Origin: Enterobacter dykesii
GTDB taxonomy: Bacteria; Pseudomonadota; Gammaproteobacteria; Enterobacterales; Enterobacteriaceae
Assembly: GCF_008364625.2 (NCBI RefSeq)
Contig: NZ_CP126604.1
Span: forward strand, 2,604,001-2,668,000
Direction: 5' to 3'
Length of the DNA: 64,000 bases
How positions within the stretch are numbered: position 1 is the stretch's first letter; the number at the start of each line of letters is the position of its first letter. Below the pieces are notes generated by a model. It saw only the letters and a list, made by a program, of their open reading frames with translations. It was not told the origin of the DNA and did not search any database. The position numbers and the translations under genes are program-made. This document shows, one piece after another, positions 25,068 through 33,251 of this stretch.

Positions 25068-26827
25068 TTGTCTTCCGATCCGCTCTGTGAGTCTTTGTAC
25101 TGATTCACCTCCATGTCGTACGCATGAAGGAAAGCCTCGCCGAACAGGGTGTGGAAGTCATCCTCAATCTCGCCAGCCGTCTCGCCATAGCTGCGAACAA
25201 AATAGTCCCACAGGGCGGCTTTGCGGCTGCCCGGCAGCGCCAGACGCGAGGTCATCCCGTTCTGCTTCGCCTGCTCTTCCAGCTGTTCCGGGTTAAAGGA
25301 CTGCAGCATCGCGGCGATAATGGCGCGGATACCGGAGATCATGCCCAGCTGGTGCGCCTGCAGATCGATCAGCGCGTCGCGCACGGATTTGGTCGGCGGC
25401 ATAAAGCCCGGCATCGGGGTGCCGAACATCTGGATCAGCACGGTTTTGCCGGTCGGCAGCAGCTTGAACGGGTTGTTGGCATCGTCCAGCACCATGGTCA
25501 TGTCGGCCTTCACGCCCCGCTTGAGGATGGATCGCGAGGAGAGCAGCGCCACGGTCCCCTGAGAGAACATGCCGAGGATCTGCCCCAGCTGACGCATATT
25601 TTCACGGTCAAACTGCGGGACGGGCTGCATTTCGCTCAGCCCCATCCCCTCCAGCAGCGCCTCCAGCAGCTCGCCCTGCAGCACTTCGCCCTTATCACCG
25701 CTGTTTGCCGTGGCGGCTGGGGCGGCGGCGTTATTAACCGGGTCAATGCGCAGACGGCCTTTCGGTGCCTGAGCGCTGCTGCGCGCCACAGCCTGCGGCG
25801 TTGGCATGGTGAAGCCAGCGTAATCTGGTCGCGCGGGCTCTTCTTCAGCACGCGGATCTTCCTGCGGCTCAGGGGCGAACAGCGGAGAATCGGCCAGCAC
25901 GTCCTCTTCCTGCTCGGGTTCAGGCACTGGCGCAGGCTTTTCGGCAATAATGTCATCCGGATGGGTTAATGGCGCGCCGCCCATCAGCCCGAGCGGGTCG
26001 TCATTACGCGCGGCTGGCGCGCTGGCCTTACCGCCAAACAGGGCCAGCGGATCGAGCTCGTCCGTCGCCTCGTCTTCTGGCTTCACGGGGCTATTCTCGC
26101 CCGGCGGCACCAGCGTTGACGGGGTGACGTCGTCAAAAATACTCTCTTTTTTGAACAACGCTTCGTCGCTGAACAGCGTGTCCGGGTCAACGTTCTTACG
26201 CTCAAGCTTTGGATCGCTGTCGTTAAACATCGCCAGCGGATCTTCCGCGTTACGCTCCGGGGTCGCAGGCTGGGAGAACGGATCGTGCGATGCAGCAGGC
26301 TGCGGTTTTGTACGGTTGCTGGAGATGCTGTCGGAGATGGAGAACTCCTGCATCAGGCTATCCCAGATTTCCGTTGGCACGGCGGTTGGCTCGGCCTTCC
26401 CGCGCGGTGCGGCGCTCGCCGGCTTCGGTTGCGGAGCGGGCGCGGACGCGGCTGCCGGACGCGCCTGCTGATGCATACTGGCCGCCATACGGCTCACGGG
26501 CTGGGTATCGTGGATCAGTTCGGTGACTTCGATACGGTAGTCATCAATACCGAGAATGTCGCCATCCTGCAGCTCAACCTGACGCCCTCGCTCCAGCGGA
26601 ATGTCATTTAATACCACGCGGGTGACGCTGCCACGGTTGGTCACGCGGCATTCGCCCTGGGCGTCAACGTGAACAATGGCCTGCAGACGAGAGATGGTGC
26701 GGTCATTGTCCGGCAACACCAGATTGTTATCCGTACCGCGCCCAATGGTGCCGCCCGGGGCGTAAAAATCACAGCTGCTTTGCGGCGGCTGATGACCGGG
26801 TTTCGTAGAAATAATCGTGAATCGCAT
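25064..26827 (-). CDS. tagH: TagH/Fha T6SS forkhead-associated protein (587 aa)
   Basis: Scaffold protein that becomes active when phosphorylated by PpkA. An N-terminal FHA domain (about 1-105) shows GTIGRGTDNNLVLPDND and NRGSVTRVVLNDIPL; a low-complexity, Pro/Ala/Asp/Glu-rich middle (about 110-375) follows; the C-terminal domain (about 390-580, ILGMFSQGTVALLSSR and IQMFGTPMPGFMPP) is the conserved type VI FHA-associated domain. The usual FHA SxxH signature reads ISRLQA here, with Gln in place of His, while the phosphate-binding Ser is kept. The cargo pair lies upstream with an 87-bp gap that holds a strong hairpin. Confidence 0.92.
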   Translation of the reverse strand: MRFTIISTKPGHQPPQSSCDFYAPGGTIGRGTDNNLVLPDNDRTISRLQAIVHVDAQGECRVTNRGSVTRVVLNDIPLERGRQVELQDGDILGIDDYRIEVTELIHDTQPVSRMAASMHQQARPAAASAPAPQPKPASAAPRGKAEPTAVPTEIWDSLMQEFSISDSISSNRTKPQPAASHDPFSQPATPERNAEDPLAMFNDSDPKLERKNVDPDTLFSDEALFKKESIFDDVTPSTLVPPGENSPVKPEDEATDELDPLALFGGKASAPAARNDDPLGLMGGAPLTHPDDIIAEKPAPVPEPEQEEDVLADSPLFAPEPQEDPRAEEEPARPDYAGFTMPTPQAVARSSAQAPKGRLRIDPVNNAAAPAATANSGDKGEVLQGELLEALLEGMGLSEMQPVPQFDRENMRQLGQILGMFSQGTVALLSSRSILKRGVKADMTMVLDDANNPFKLLPTGKTVLIQMFGTPMPGFMPPTKSVRDALIDLQAHQLGMISGIRAIIAAMLQSFNPEQLEEQAKQNGMTSRLALPGSRKAALWDYFVRSYGETAGEIEDDFHTLFGEAFLHAYDMEVNQYKDSQSGSEDK

Positions 26828-26854
26828 GGCGTATTCCTGCTGGTATGATTAGCG

Positions 26855-26897
26855 CTCAAACGCTGCCGCTCTCGGGGCGAGAACGGCGGCGTTTGAG
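26855..26897 (-). other. Strong inverted repeat between the cargo immunity gene and tagH
   Basis: Arms CTCAAACGC (26855-26863) and GCGTTTGAG (26889-26897) are perfect, and an inner GCCG/CGGC pair extends the stem. There is no T-run on the minus strand, so it is not a classical terminator. It may stabilise a 3' end or reduce read-through from the cargo pair into tagH. Confidence 0.5.
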
Positions 26898-26914
26898 AAA
26901 TTGAATATCAAAAA

Positions 26915-27331
26915 CTATTTAATGAAGGTAATAAAATATAATCCAACAATGAGCCATAGAGTGAATATTAACGCCTGTAACTTATAACGGCGATGTAATT
27001 TTAGCATCCAACCAATTCTTTCTTCAGGTAACGACTGTACATATTTATAAGCATCTTCCTGAACAAGCCTTTCACGCGTGAATTTCATTTCAACGCCTTT
27101 ATAAAGGCGGACAAACCAGATTATTTTTTGATAATTGGCCAGCGAACCAAAAAAAGAAGCATAGTTGGTTACAAGATCCAGATCATATCCCTTGCGCCGA
27201 TAGTCTGAAAGTAACTGATTATAATCAGCCTCGTGTTTTTTGAAATAACGAGAACTGAACAGATCCATAATTACAACAACCAGCAATAAAACGACGATAA
27301 GAAATAATGATAAATTCTCTATATTCACCAT
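26915..27331 (-). CDS. Putative membrane immunity protein for the adjacent effector (138 aa)
   Basis: Not recognised by family. Two clear transmembrane segments: residues 6-24 (LSLFLIVVLLLVVVIMDLF) and about 116-136 (LQALIFTLWLIVGLYFITF), separated by a charged, Tyr-rich domain that starts SSRYFKKHEADYNQLLSDY. The ATG overlaps the stop of the upstream gene by 7 bp. An inner-membrane protein translated directly with a protein carrying a Gly-zipper hydrophobic end fits immunity to a pore-forming or membrane-depolarising T6SS effector. Base composition is AT-rich compared with the flanking T6SS core genes. Confidence 0.6.
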   Translation of the reverse strand: MVNIENLSLFLIVVLLLVVVIMDLFSSRYFKKHEADYNQLLSDYRRKGYDLDLVTNYASFFGSLANYQKIIWFVRLYKGVEMKFTRERLVQEDAYKYVQSLPEERIGWMLKLHRRYKLQALIFTLWLIVGLYFITFIK

Positions 27332-28326
27332 ATTTTATCCATCATATACTCAGTCGCTCCGCCCGCTATCTCGCCACCAACGTATCCACCAGCAGCAGCC
27401 CCAACAATGGAGCAGGCGAGCAGTCCTACGCCCCCCGTCGCAACACCAAGCGCAACGCAGACACCAGCACCTGCCATTGCTCCGTATTTACCACCGTAAA
27501 TACCCCCTGCCAGGCTTGCACCAAAGCTGCTGTATTTTTTCACAGCGACTTTAGAGCAACTCTGCTCTCGTCCTACGGTGCAGGCATTGTAAACTTCATT
27601 AGTGGTATTTGCACCTGCAAAACCTATTGCAAGCCACCCTCCCGCTTTAAGAAAACGAGCGGCCTTAGAGGCATTATCGATATAAGTTGAATAACCACGA
27701 ATAGAGGCGACCCCGGCTGTACTCCATTCATGTACAATGGATCTGCTTGACAAGCCTAATGCATGCTTCAATTCGTTATAGGGTTTCATCTTTAAGGTCA
27801 GTCGGGACAATTTGTTTAATAAACCATCCAACTCAGAAAAGAGGCGCTGACGCTCAACAAAAAACTGTTGGCTTATCAATGTCCCTTGTGCTCTGTACTG
27901 ATTCTGGTAAGCCAATTCAATGGATTTAAGTTTTTTTTCTATTTCACTAAAATATTTTTCACCTGCATCAGCAACGACACCAAGGGACTTATCCATAAAA
28001 TTAGTGACTGCAGCTATGGTACTAAAATGTTGATTAAAGAAATTCGCTTCACCAGAGTTAAGATCGGCCAGAGCACCGTTGACTTTCTTTTTAGCGAGCT
28101 GTAATTGCATAAGCTGCACAGAATTATTACTTCCCGGCGGATCAAGAATCAACATCTGCCCAGGTTTTGACCACTGCGCATCACTATTAACCTGCATGAA
28201 ATAACGTGCAGCATCACTATTTGGATCGTTGAATAAAAGCCTTGCCTGGAAATCCAGGGTTCCGGGCTGCTGAACAATACAATATCCCGGATTAACTAAT
28301 GATTGACTAGCCATATTCATTCCCAT
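27325..28326 (-). CDS. Putative membrane-active T6SS effector (333 aa), encoded behind hcp
   Basis: Not recognised as a named effector. The N-terminal 70 residues (NPGYCIVQQPGTLDF, WSKPGQMLILDPP) look like a small delivery domain with a LysM-like KPGQ turn. A helical middle follows (about 75-200, ADAGEKYFSEIEKKLKSIELAY and FVERQRLFSELDGLLNKL), likely coiled. The C-terminus (about 215-333) is dominated by Gly/Ala-rich hydrophobic stretches with Gly-zipper spacing (GGIYGGKYGAMAGAGV, VGAAAGGYVGGEIAGG), as in pore-forming toxins. Placement between hcp and tagH, with an overlapping two-helix membrane protein, matches an Hcp-delivered cargo and its immunity. The start is uncertain: Met codons at 28326, 28320 and 28314 all fit, the last having GGGA upstream. 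Confidence 0.62.
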   Translation of the reverse strand: MGMNMASQSLVNPGYCIVQQPGTLDFQARLLFNDPNSDAARYFMQVNSDAQWSKPGQMLILDPPGSNNSVQLMQLQLAKKKVNGALADLNSGEANFFNQHFSTIAAVTNFMDKSLGVVADAGEKYFSEIEKKLKSIELAYQNQYRAQGTLISQQFFVERQRLFSELDGLLNKLSRLTLKMKPYNELKHALGLSSRSIVHEWSTAGVASIRGYSTYIDNASKAARFLKAGGWLAIGFAGANTTNEVYNACTVGREQSCSKVAVKKYSSFGASLAGGIYGGKYGAMAGAGVCVALGVATGGVGLLACSIVGAAAGGYVGGEIAGGATEYMMDKIW

Positions 28327-28527
28327 TGATTTTTACAAAAACGCTCACAAATAAGCATACACATTTAAATAAAAACGGAGTTGAATTAGTATCCAAAGGT
28401 TGACACTTTCTTAAAAACATCAACATTTGAAAACGCTCCTATTCTATTCTGGCTAGCGATAATTCGCCTCTAGAATTTACACTGAGAATAAAGCGAGCCG
28501 CATATCGAACAAATGAATTAATCATAA

Positions 28528-28551
28528 TGACCGGGGAAAACTCCCCGGTCA
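28528..28551 (-). terminator. Terminator-like hairpin after hcp
   Basis: A perfect 10-bp stem (TGACCGGGGA/TCCCCGGTCA) with a 4-base loop, nine bases after the hcp stop. On the minus strand it is followed by TTATGATTAATTC, a weak T-run. It would cut most read-through from the highly expressed hcp gene into the cargo pair, which then likely has a lower expression level. Confidence 0.65.
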
Positions 28552-28560
28552 CATACGCAG

Positions 28561-29043
28561 TTACGCTTCTTTGTTTTCTTTGATGTTCCAGCCAGCGCTG
28601 CTTTCAGCACCTTTACCACCAGACGTGGTCTGCTCCCAGTACTGCTGTTTCACTTTCGCAGCCTGGAATGCATAGGTCACACCAACGGTATCGCCGTTGT
28701 CTGCACCGGTGTACTGAACAGAGGTGACCAGCACATCTTCCAGCGTGATGCGGGAGTATTCCACCTGCTGGCCGCCGGCTTTACAGACGGACAGCTCAAC
28801 TTTGGTCAGGTGTTTACCGCTGGCGCAGTGTTTCAGGATAGCGGTGGTGGATTTGTCGATCAGCGCGTTAACGTGCAGGTCGTTAAAGTTAACTTTACCG
28901 GCACCGCCGCCACCGCCAACGCTCATATTACCTGGCTGGGAAGCACCCCAGGAGAAGGAGGTAATATCAGTCCAGCCGGTGTGGTTAGAATCTTTAGATT
29001 CGCCCGTAACACCCTCGACCTTCAGAAACATATCAATAGCCAT
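28561..29043 (-). CDS. hcp: Hcp (TssD) tube protein (160 aa)
   Basis: Inner tube subunit; hexameric rings stack under the VgrG spike and also act as chaperone for small effectors. Family features: MAIDMFLKVEGVTGESKD, ITSFSWGASQ, a SVGGGGGAGKVNF stretch and the VTYAFQAAKVKQQYW end. I start at MAIDMF (29043), the conserved N-terminus; the longer frame to 29112 is not conserved. Upstream is a 344-bp gap, and a strong hairpin follows. The isolated position suggests its own promoter and high expression. Confidence 0.96.
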   Translation of the reverse strand: MAIDMFLKVEGVTGESKDSNHTGWTDITSFSWGASQPGNMSVGGGGGAGKVNFNDLHVNALIDKSTTAILKHCASGKHLTKVELSVCKAGGQQVEYSRITLEDVLVTSVQYTGADNGDTVGVTYAFQAAKVKQQYWEQTTSGGKGAESSAGWNIKENKEA

Positions 29044-29387
29044 AATATCTACTCTTCGTGGATGAACAATATTGCTTTCGAAAAAGCACTTATATGGCAA
29101 ACAGGAAAGCATGGGGCTGAATAAAACCGTCCATATTTTACCTCTGCCTCATATCAAATGACCCGTGTCATTTGACAGTCTTACATTCCCCCTGAATGAA
29201 CGGAAAGAATGTGAAGCCTTTACTACCGGGCGTTATTCTGGAATCGAATAAGCCCGGCATTACCGGGGATTAATTTTTGAATTCTTACGGACAGTGATGT
29301 TTGGGGAAAACTGGATAACCACCGCAGCGGTATTTTCCCCCTCCCCCCACCCTCTCCCTCAGGGGAGAGGGGGCGTCCATGTCTTCA
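29044..29387. other. Intergenic region between tssC and hcp (344 bp)
   Basis: No gene seen. The tssC-proximal end carries the 9-bp hairpin described separately; the hcp-proximal part is more AT-rich and is the natural place for an hcp promoter on the minus strand, but I could not assign convincing -35/-10 boxes. Confidence 0.6.
29350..29371. repeat. REP-like perfect palindrome downstream of tssC
   Basis: CCCTCTCCC, loop TCAG, GGGAGAGGG: a 9-bp perfect stem 17 bases after the tssC stop, flanked by C-rich sequence. It resembles a short palindrome common in enteric intergenic DNA. It may act as a transcript-stabilising or attenuating hairpin that separates the tssBC message from hcp. Confidence 0.6.
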
Positions 29388-30887
29388 TCACGCGTCTTTC
29401 GTCTTCAGCGACGGCAGTTTAGATACCAGACGCAGGGAAACGGTCAGACCTTCCAGCTGGTAGTGAGGACGCAGGAAGAACTTCGCGGCGTAGTAGCCCG
29501 GGTTGTCTTCAATCTCCTGCACCTGCACTTCCGCAGCGGCCAGCGGTTTACGGGACTTGGTCTCCTGAGAGGAGTTCGCCGGGTCACCGTCGACGTAGTT
29601 CATGACCCAGTCGTTCAGCCAGCGCTCCATCTCTTCGCGCTCGCGGAAGGAGCCGATTTTGTCGCGCACGATGCACTTCAGATAGTGTGCAAAGCGGCAG
29701 CAGGCGAACAGGTACGGCAGACGAGAGGCCAGACGCGCGTTGGCGGTGGCATCCGGGTCGTGGTACTCGGCCGGTTTTTGCAGCGACTGCGCGCCGATGA
29801 AGGCGGCAAAGTCGGAGTTTTTGCGGTGAACCAGCGGCATAAAGCCGTTTTTCGCCAGCTCGGCTTCACGACGATCGCTGATGGCGATCTCGGTCGGACA
29901 CTTCATGTCCACGCCGCCGTCATCGCTCGGGAAGGTGTGGCACGGCAGGTTTTCCACCGCCCCGCCGGACTCCACGCCGCGAATCGAGGTGCACCAGCCG
30001 TACTCTTTGAAGGAGCGGTTGATGTTGGCGGCCATCGCGTACGCGGCGTTCGCCCAGGAGTAGCTGTTGTGGTTCGCGCCGTCGGTCTGCTCCTCAAAGT
30101 CAAAGCTGTCGACCGGGTTGGTGCGAATGCCGTACGGCAGGCGTGACAGGAAGCGCGGCATCACCAGGCCCAGATAGCGGGCATCTTCGGATTCACGCAA
30201 TGAACGCCAGGCGGCGTATTCGGTGTTCTGGAAGATCTTGGTCAGGTCGCGCGGGTTAGCCAGCTCCTGCCAGGACTCCATCTGCATCACGCCCGGTGCG
30301 GTACCGGTGATAAACGGACAGTGCGCCGCCGAGCCGATGCGCGCCATTTCGCCCAGCAGCTCAACGTCCTGCGGGCTGTGGTCGAAGTAGTAGTCGCCCA
30401 CGATGCAGCCAAACGGCTCGCCGCCGAACTGACCGTACTCCTGCTCGTAGATTTTCTTGAAGATCGGGCTCTGGTCCCAGCCCACGCCCTTGAAGCGCTT
30501 CAGGGTGCGGCCCAGCTCCTGCTTGGAGATGCTCATAAAGCGGATCTTCAGCATCTCGTCAGTTTCAGTGTTGTTCACCAGATAGCTCAGACCGCGCCAG
30601 GCGCTCTCCAGCTTCTGAAACTCGTCGTGGTGAATGATCTGGTTTACCTGCTGCGACAGCTGCTCGTCGATACCGGCGATCAGGTTCTGAATGGTGCGGT
30701 AGGTGTCGTTCGAGAAGGTGACGGTATTTTCCAGCGCCTGCTGCGCCAGGGTTTTGACCGCGCTTTCTACGGCTGAACGGGCCTGATCGGTTTTCGGGCG
30801 GAACTCTTTGTTCAGCAGCGCGCTGAACTCATCCTGGCTGAACGCCTGACCCGCCTGCTGCTCGTGTTGTTGAGTCTGGTTGCTCAT
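29388..30887 (-). CDS. tssC: TssC (VipB) sheath protein, large subunit (499 aa)
   Basis: With TssB it forms the contractile sheath. Family features: AWRGLSYLVNNTETDEMLKIR, the GDYYFDHSPQDVELLGEMARI segment, FLSRLPYG and the C-terminal end SQETKSRKPLAAAEVQVQEI followed by PGYYAAKFFLRPHYQLEGL. Length is typical. The start follows the tssB stop by 3 bp. The N-terminal 20 residues are Gln-rich and probably flexible. Confidence 0.96.
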   Translation of the reverse strand: MSNQTQQHEQQAGQAFSQDEFSALLNKEFRPKTDQARSAVESAVKTLAQQALENTVTFSNDTYRTIQNLIAGIDEQLSQQVNQIIHHDEFQKLESAWRGLSYLVNNTETDEMLKIRFMSISKQELGRTLKRFKGVGWDQSPIFKKIYEQEYGQFGGEPFGCIVGDYYFDHSPQDVELLGEMARIGSAAHCPFITGTAPGVMQMESWQELANPRDLTKIFQNTEYAAWRSLRESEDARYLGLVMPRFLSRLPYGIRTNPVDSFDFEEQTDGANHNSYSWANAAYAMAANINRSFKEYGWCTSIRGVESGGAVENLPCHTFPSDDGGVDMKCPTEIAISDRREAELAKNGFMPLVHRKNSDFAAFIGAQSLQKPAEYHDPDATANARLASRLPYLFACCRFAHYLKCIVRDKIGSFREREEMERWLNDWVMNYVDGDPANSSQETKSRKPLAAAEVQVQEIEDNPGYYAAKFFLRPHYQLEGLTVSLRLVSKLPSLKTKDA

Positions 30888-30890
30888 CGA

Positions 30891-31415
30891 TTATTCCTCG
30901 CTACCTTTTGCGCTTTCGTCATTTTTCGGCAACTGGCTCAGGGATTTGAGCAGCGTCGGATCCTGCAGAATTTTAGCGATCAGCTCTTCCGCACCGTTTT
31001 TGCCGTCCATATAGGTCAGCAGGTTGGAGAGCTGGGTACGCGCTTCGAGCAGCTTGTTCAGCGGCTCAACCTTGCGGGCCACCGCGTCCGGCAGGAAGTC
31101 GTCCATGCTGTCAAAGGTCAGATCCACGTTGAGCTTACCTTCGCCGGTCAGGGTGTTATCCACCTGGAACGCCACGCGCGGCTTCAGCGCCTTCATGCGT
31201 TCGTCAAAGTTGTCGATGTCGATTTCGAGGAATTTACGCTCGTCGACGGCCGGCAGGTTTTCCACCGGTTTGCCGACCAGATCGGCCATAACGCCCATCA
31301 CAAACGGCAGCTGAATTTTACGTTCTGCACCGTAGATCTCTACGTCGTACTCGATCTGCACGCGGGGGGCACGGTTACGTGCGATGAATTTCTGCCCACT
31401 GTTACTCATTGCCAT
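30891..31415 (-). CDS. tssB: TssB (VipA) sheath protein, small subunit (174 aa)
   Basis: Pairs with TssC in the sheath; its N-terminus is the TagJ contact in the H1 system. Family features: QKFIARNRAPRVQIEYDVE, KIQLPFVMGVMADL, VDERKFLEIDIDNFDERM, and a C-terminal DPTLLKSLSQLP. Start at 31415 is set by GGAG six bases upstream; an ATG at 31430 would add five residues, and one at 31409 would remove two. It is followed closely by tssC. Confidence 0.95.
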   Translation of the reverse strand: MAMSNSGQKFIARNRAPRVQIEYDVEIYGAERKIQLPFVMGVMADLVGKPVENLPAVDERKFLEIDIDNFDERMKALKPRVAFQVDNTLTGEGKLNVDLTFDSMDDFLPDAVARKVEPLNKLLEARTQLSNLLTYMDGKNGAEELIAKILQDPTLLKSLSQLPKNDESAKGSEE

Positions 31416-31490
31416 GATGTTCTCCATCAAAGATGCGCGGTGAAGGTAAAACGACAGGCTCCATGCCTGACGTCATAATGCCTGGACGCG

Positions 31491-32507
31491 CTATTCGCGG
31501 CGCCCAAAGATGTTTTCCAGTTGGTTAACGCCGTCTGGCGCCAGGTCGCGAATAATGTCCATAAAGTTAAGTTCTGACAGCCGCTGCACCCGTTCAATCA
31601 TCAGCGGTGCGGGGTGGCTCGGTTCGTACTGCGCAAAATACTGCTTCGCTTTTTCCAGCATCAGCTGCGCGTCGGCGCGGCTGGTGACCTGAACGCTGCG
31701 CCAGTCGGTGACCGGCTGAGCGGGCTGCGCTGCCGCCGACTGCTGCTCGGCCAGGGGTTCAGCCTGCGCCTCACGGTTCGGCAGCAGCTTGCTGATGTCG
31801 GTTACCTGACACGCGCTGGCGACCAGTCCGACGGTTTTCAGCAGCTGCTCCATCTCGGGCACGCCGCTTTCACCGAGATGCCCGGTAAGCAGCTCGCGAA
31901 TCGCCAGCAGACGTTCGTTAATGACGATAACCGCTTCAGTTCCCGGCTGGTCGCCGCGGGCCAGCTCGTCAATCAGCCGTGGACGGCCGCCGGGATAGTC
32001 CGGGCATTCCGTCTTGCTGCCGTCCAGCAGGGCCTGAGCATCCCGGAGCGAAATTTCATCGCCGTTTGAACGCAGAAGCGAGGCGTTTCGCACGGCGACG
32101 GTGAGGTCGGATTTATCGCTCAGCCCCGCCAGGGCATTAATGCGATAGAACGGATCGGTTTCGCCATACTCTTCCAGCAGCGGATAGAGCGTCTCCCAGT
32201 AACGGGCGATCGCCTCCTGCACCAGCAATAATCCGTCCGCGTAGCCCGCCAGCCCGCGGCGGCGCGTCCAGGCATGGGTTAACGCCAGCAGTACGCGAAG
32301 ATCTTTGGTGCGGGTCAGCAGGCTGGTGGCGTATTTTTCCACCGTGTTCCAGTCAGCGGGCTCTGCCGGGATAATGGTGTCGCCAAACTGCTGTTCCGCC
32401 TTCCCAAGACTTGCCTGATTCATCGCCTGGAAGTCGGCGTCGTACTCCAGGTTTTCGCCGCAGGGTTTTTCGGGACTGATTGGCGCGAGAAATTCTTCGA
32501 TATTCAT
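31491..32507 (-). CDS. tssA: TssA baseplate/cap protein, short type (338 aa)
   Basis: ImpA N-terminal family protein that initiates assembly and primes tube and sheath growth. The N-terminal domain starts with IEEFLAPISPEKPCGENLEYD and contains KDLRVLLALTHAWTRRRGLAGYADG. A Gln/Ala/Pro-rich linker lies near 240-260. The C-terminal ERVQRLSELNFMDIIRDL is typical of the short TssA1 class, as in Pseudomonas H1 (about 344 aa). The gene lies between tagF and tssB, 75 bp before tssB. Confidence 0.93.
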   Translation of the reverse strand: MNIEEFLAPISPEKPCGENLEYDADFQAMNQASLGKAEQQFGDTIIPAEPADWNTVEKYATSLLTRTKDLRVLLALTHAWTRRRGLAGYADGLLLVQEAIARYWETLYPLLEEYGETDPFYRINALAGLSDKSDLTVAVRNASLLRSNGDEISLRDAQALLDGSKTECPDYPGGRPRLIDELARGDQPGTEAVIVINERLLAIRELLTGHLGESGVPEMEQLLKTVGLVASACQVTDISKLLPNREAQAEPLAEQQSAAAQPAQPVTDWRSVQVTSRADAQLMLEKAKQYFAQYEPSHPAPLMIERVQRLSELNFMDIIRDLAPDGVNQLENIFGRRE

Positions 32508-32518
32508 GAGATCCCTGC

Positions 32519-33235
32519 TTATTCAAACATGGGCGGATAGAGACCGTGACGCCCCGGACGGGCGCCCCCTGCCGGGTCGAACAGCAGGGTGAAAAGCTGC
32601 CCGGTAAAGTTACCGCTGTGCACGTGGGTGTACAGCGGGTAGCCGTCGCAGCGGTTGGTCCACCAGTAGCTGGTCTGACGCAGCGGATCAAAACACTCGG
32701 CCGCCTGAGGCCAGCCCAGCGTGCTCTGGCCGTCCTCGTCATAACCAATCACATCAAGGATGTCGGATCGCTTTTGCGGCTCGACGGGCTGCGGCGCCGG
32801 GATGGTCATCAGCATCTCATCAAGCTGCGAGGCGGAAAAACTGTTGCGCACCGCGTGCAGCCCCAGGCGCCCAATCTGCTGGTACCAGCTTTCGGCCTGG
32901 CTGAGCAGGCTGGTCGACCACTCTGACGGAGCGAAGCTCAGCTGAAGGCAAACCGGGTACTGGCGGCCAACGCTGTCGCGGCCGGGCAGCAGACAGCCCA
33001 TCTGGATCATCTGGCTGCCCAGCATGGGCGGTACCACAAAATTCCAGACTGGCGCTTTGTGAAACTGGCGCTCGCCGCTGCGCTGCTCTTCCTGCTGCCA
33101 GGCCAGCAGACCGACCTGGAACCAGTGTGACCACTGGCGCTGTAAAGTGTCAGGAAAGCGACGCTGCAAAAAATCTCCGGCGCTGGGTAATTTGCCATAC
33201 CAGCTGTAGCGGTTCATCGCAGGGGTATTCGTCAT
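32519..33235 (-). CDS. tagF: TagF T6SS post-translational regulator (238 aa)
   Basis: Negative regulator that keeps the FHA-dependent system silent until released. The N-terminus (MNRYSWYGKLPSAGDFLQRRF) is the TagF/DUF2094 signature, and the WNFVVPPMLGSQMIQMGCLLPG and QSTLGWPQAAECFDPLRQTSYWW segments fit the family. I use the Met of MTNTPAMNRYSW at 33235, 16 bp after the tssM stop; the longer frame would overlap tssM by 56 bases and adds residues that are not family-like. A stand-alone TagF is found in H1-like systems; in other bacteria it is fused to PppA. Confidence 0.92.
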   Translation of the reverse strand: MTNTPAMNRYSWYGKLPSAGDFLQRRFPDTLQRQWSHWFQVGLLAWQQEEQRSGERQFHKAPVWNFVVPPMLGSQMIQMGCLLPGRDSVGRQYPVCLQLSFAPSEWSTSLLSQAESWYQQIGRLGLHAVRNSFSASQLDEMLMTIPAPQPVEPQKRSDILDVIGYDEDGQSTLGWPQAAECFDPLRQTSYWWTNRCDGYPLYTHVHSGNFTGQLFTLLFDPAGGARPGRHGLYPPMFE

Positions 33236-33251
33236 ACGGCTGTCCTTGCGG

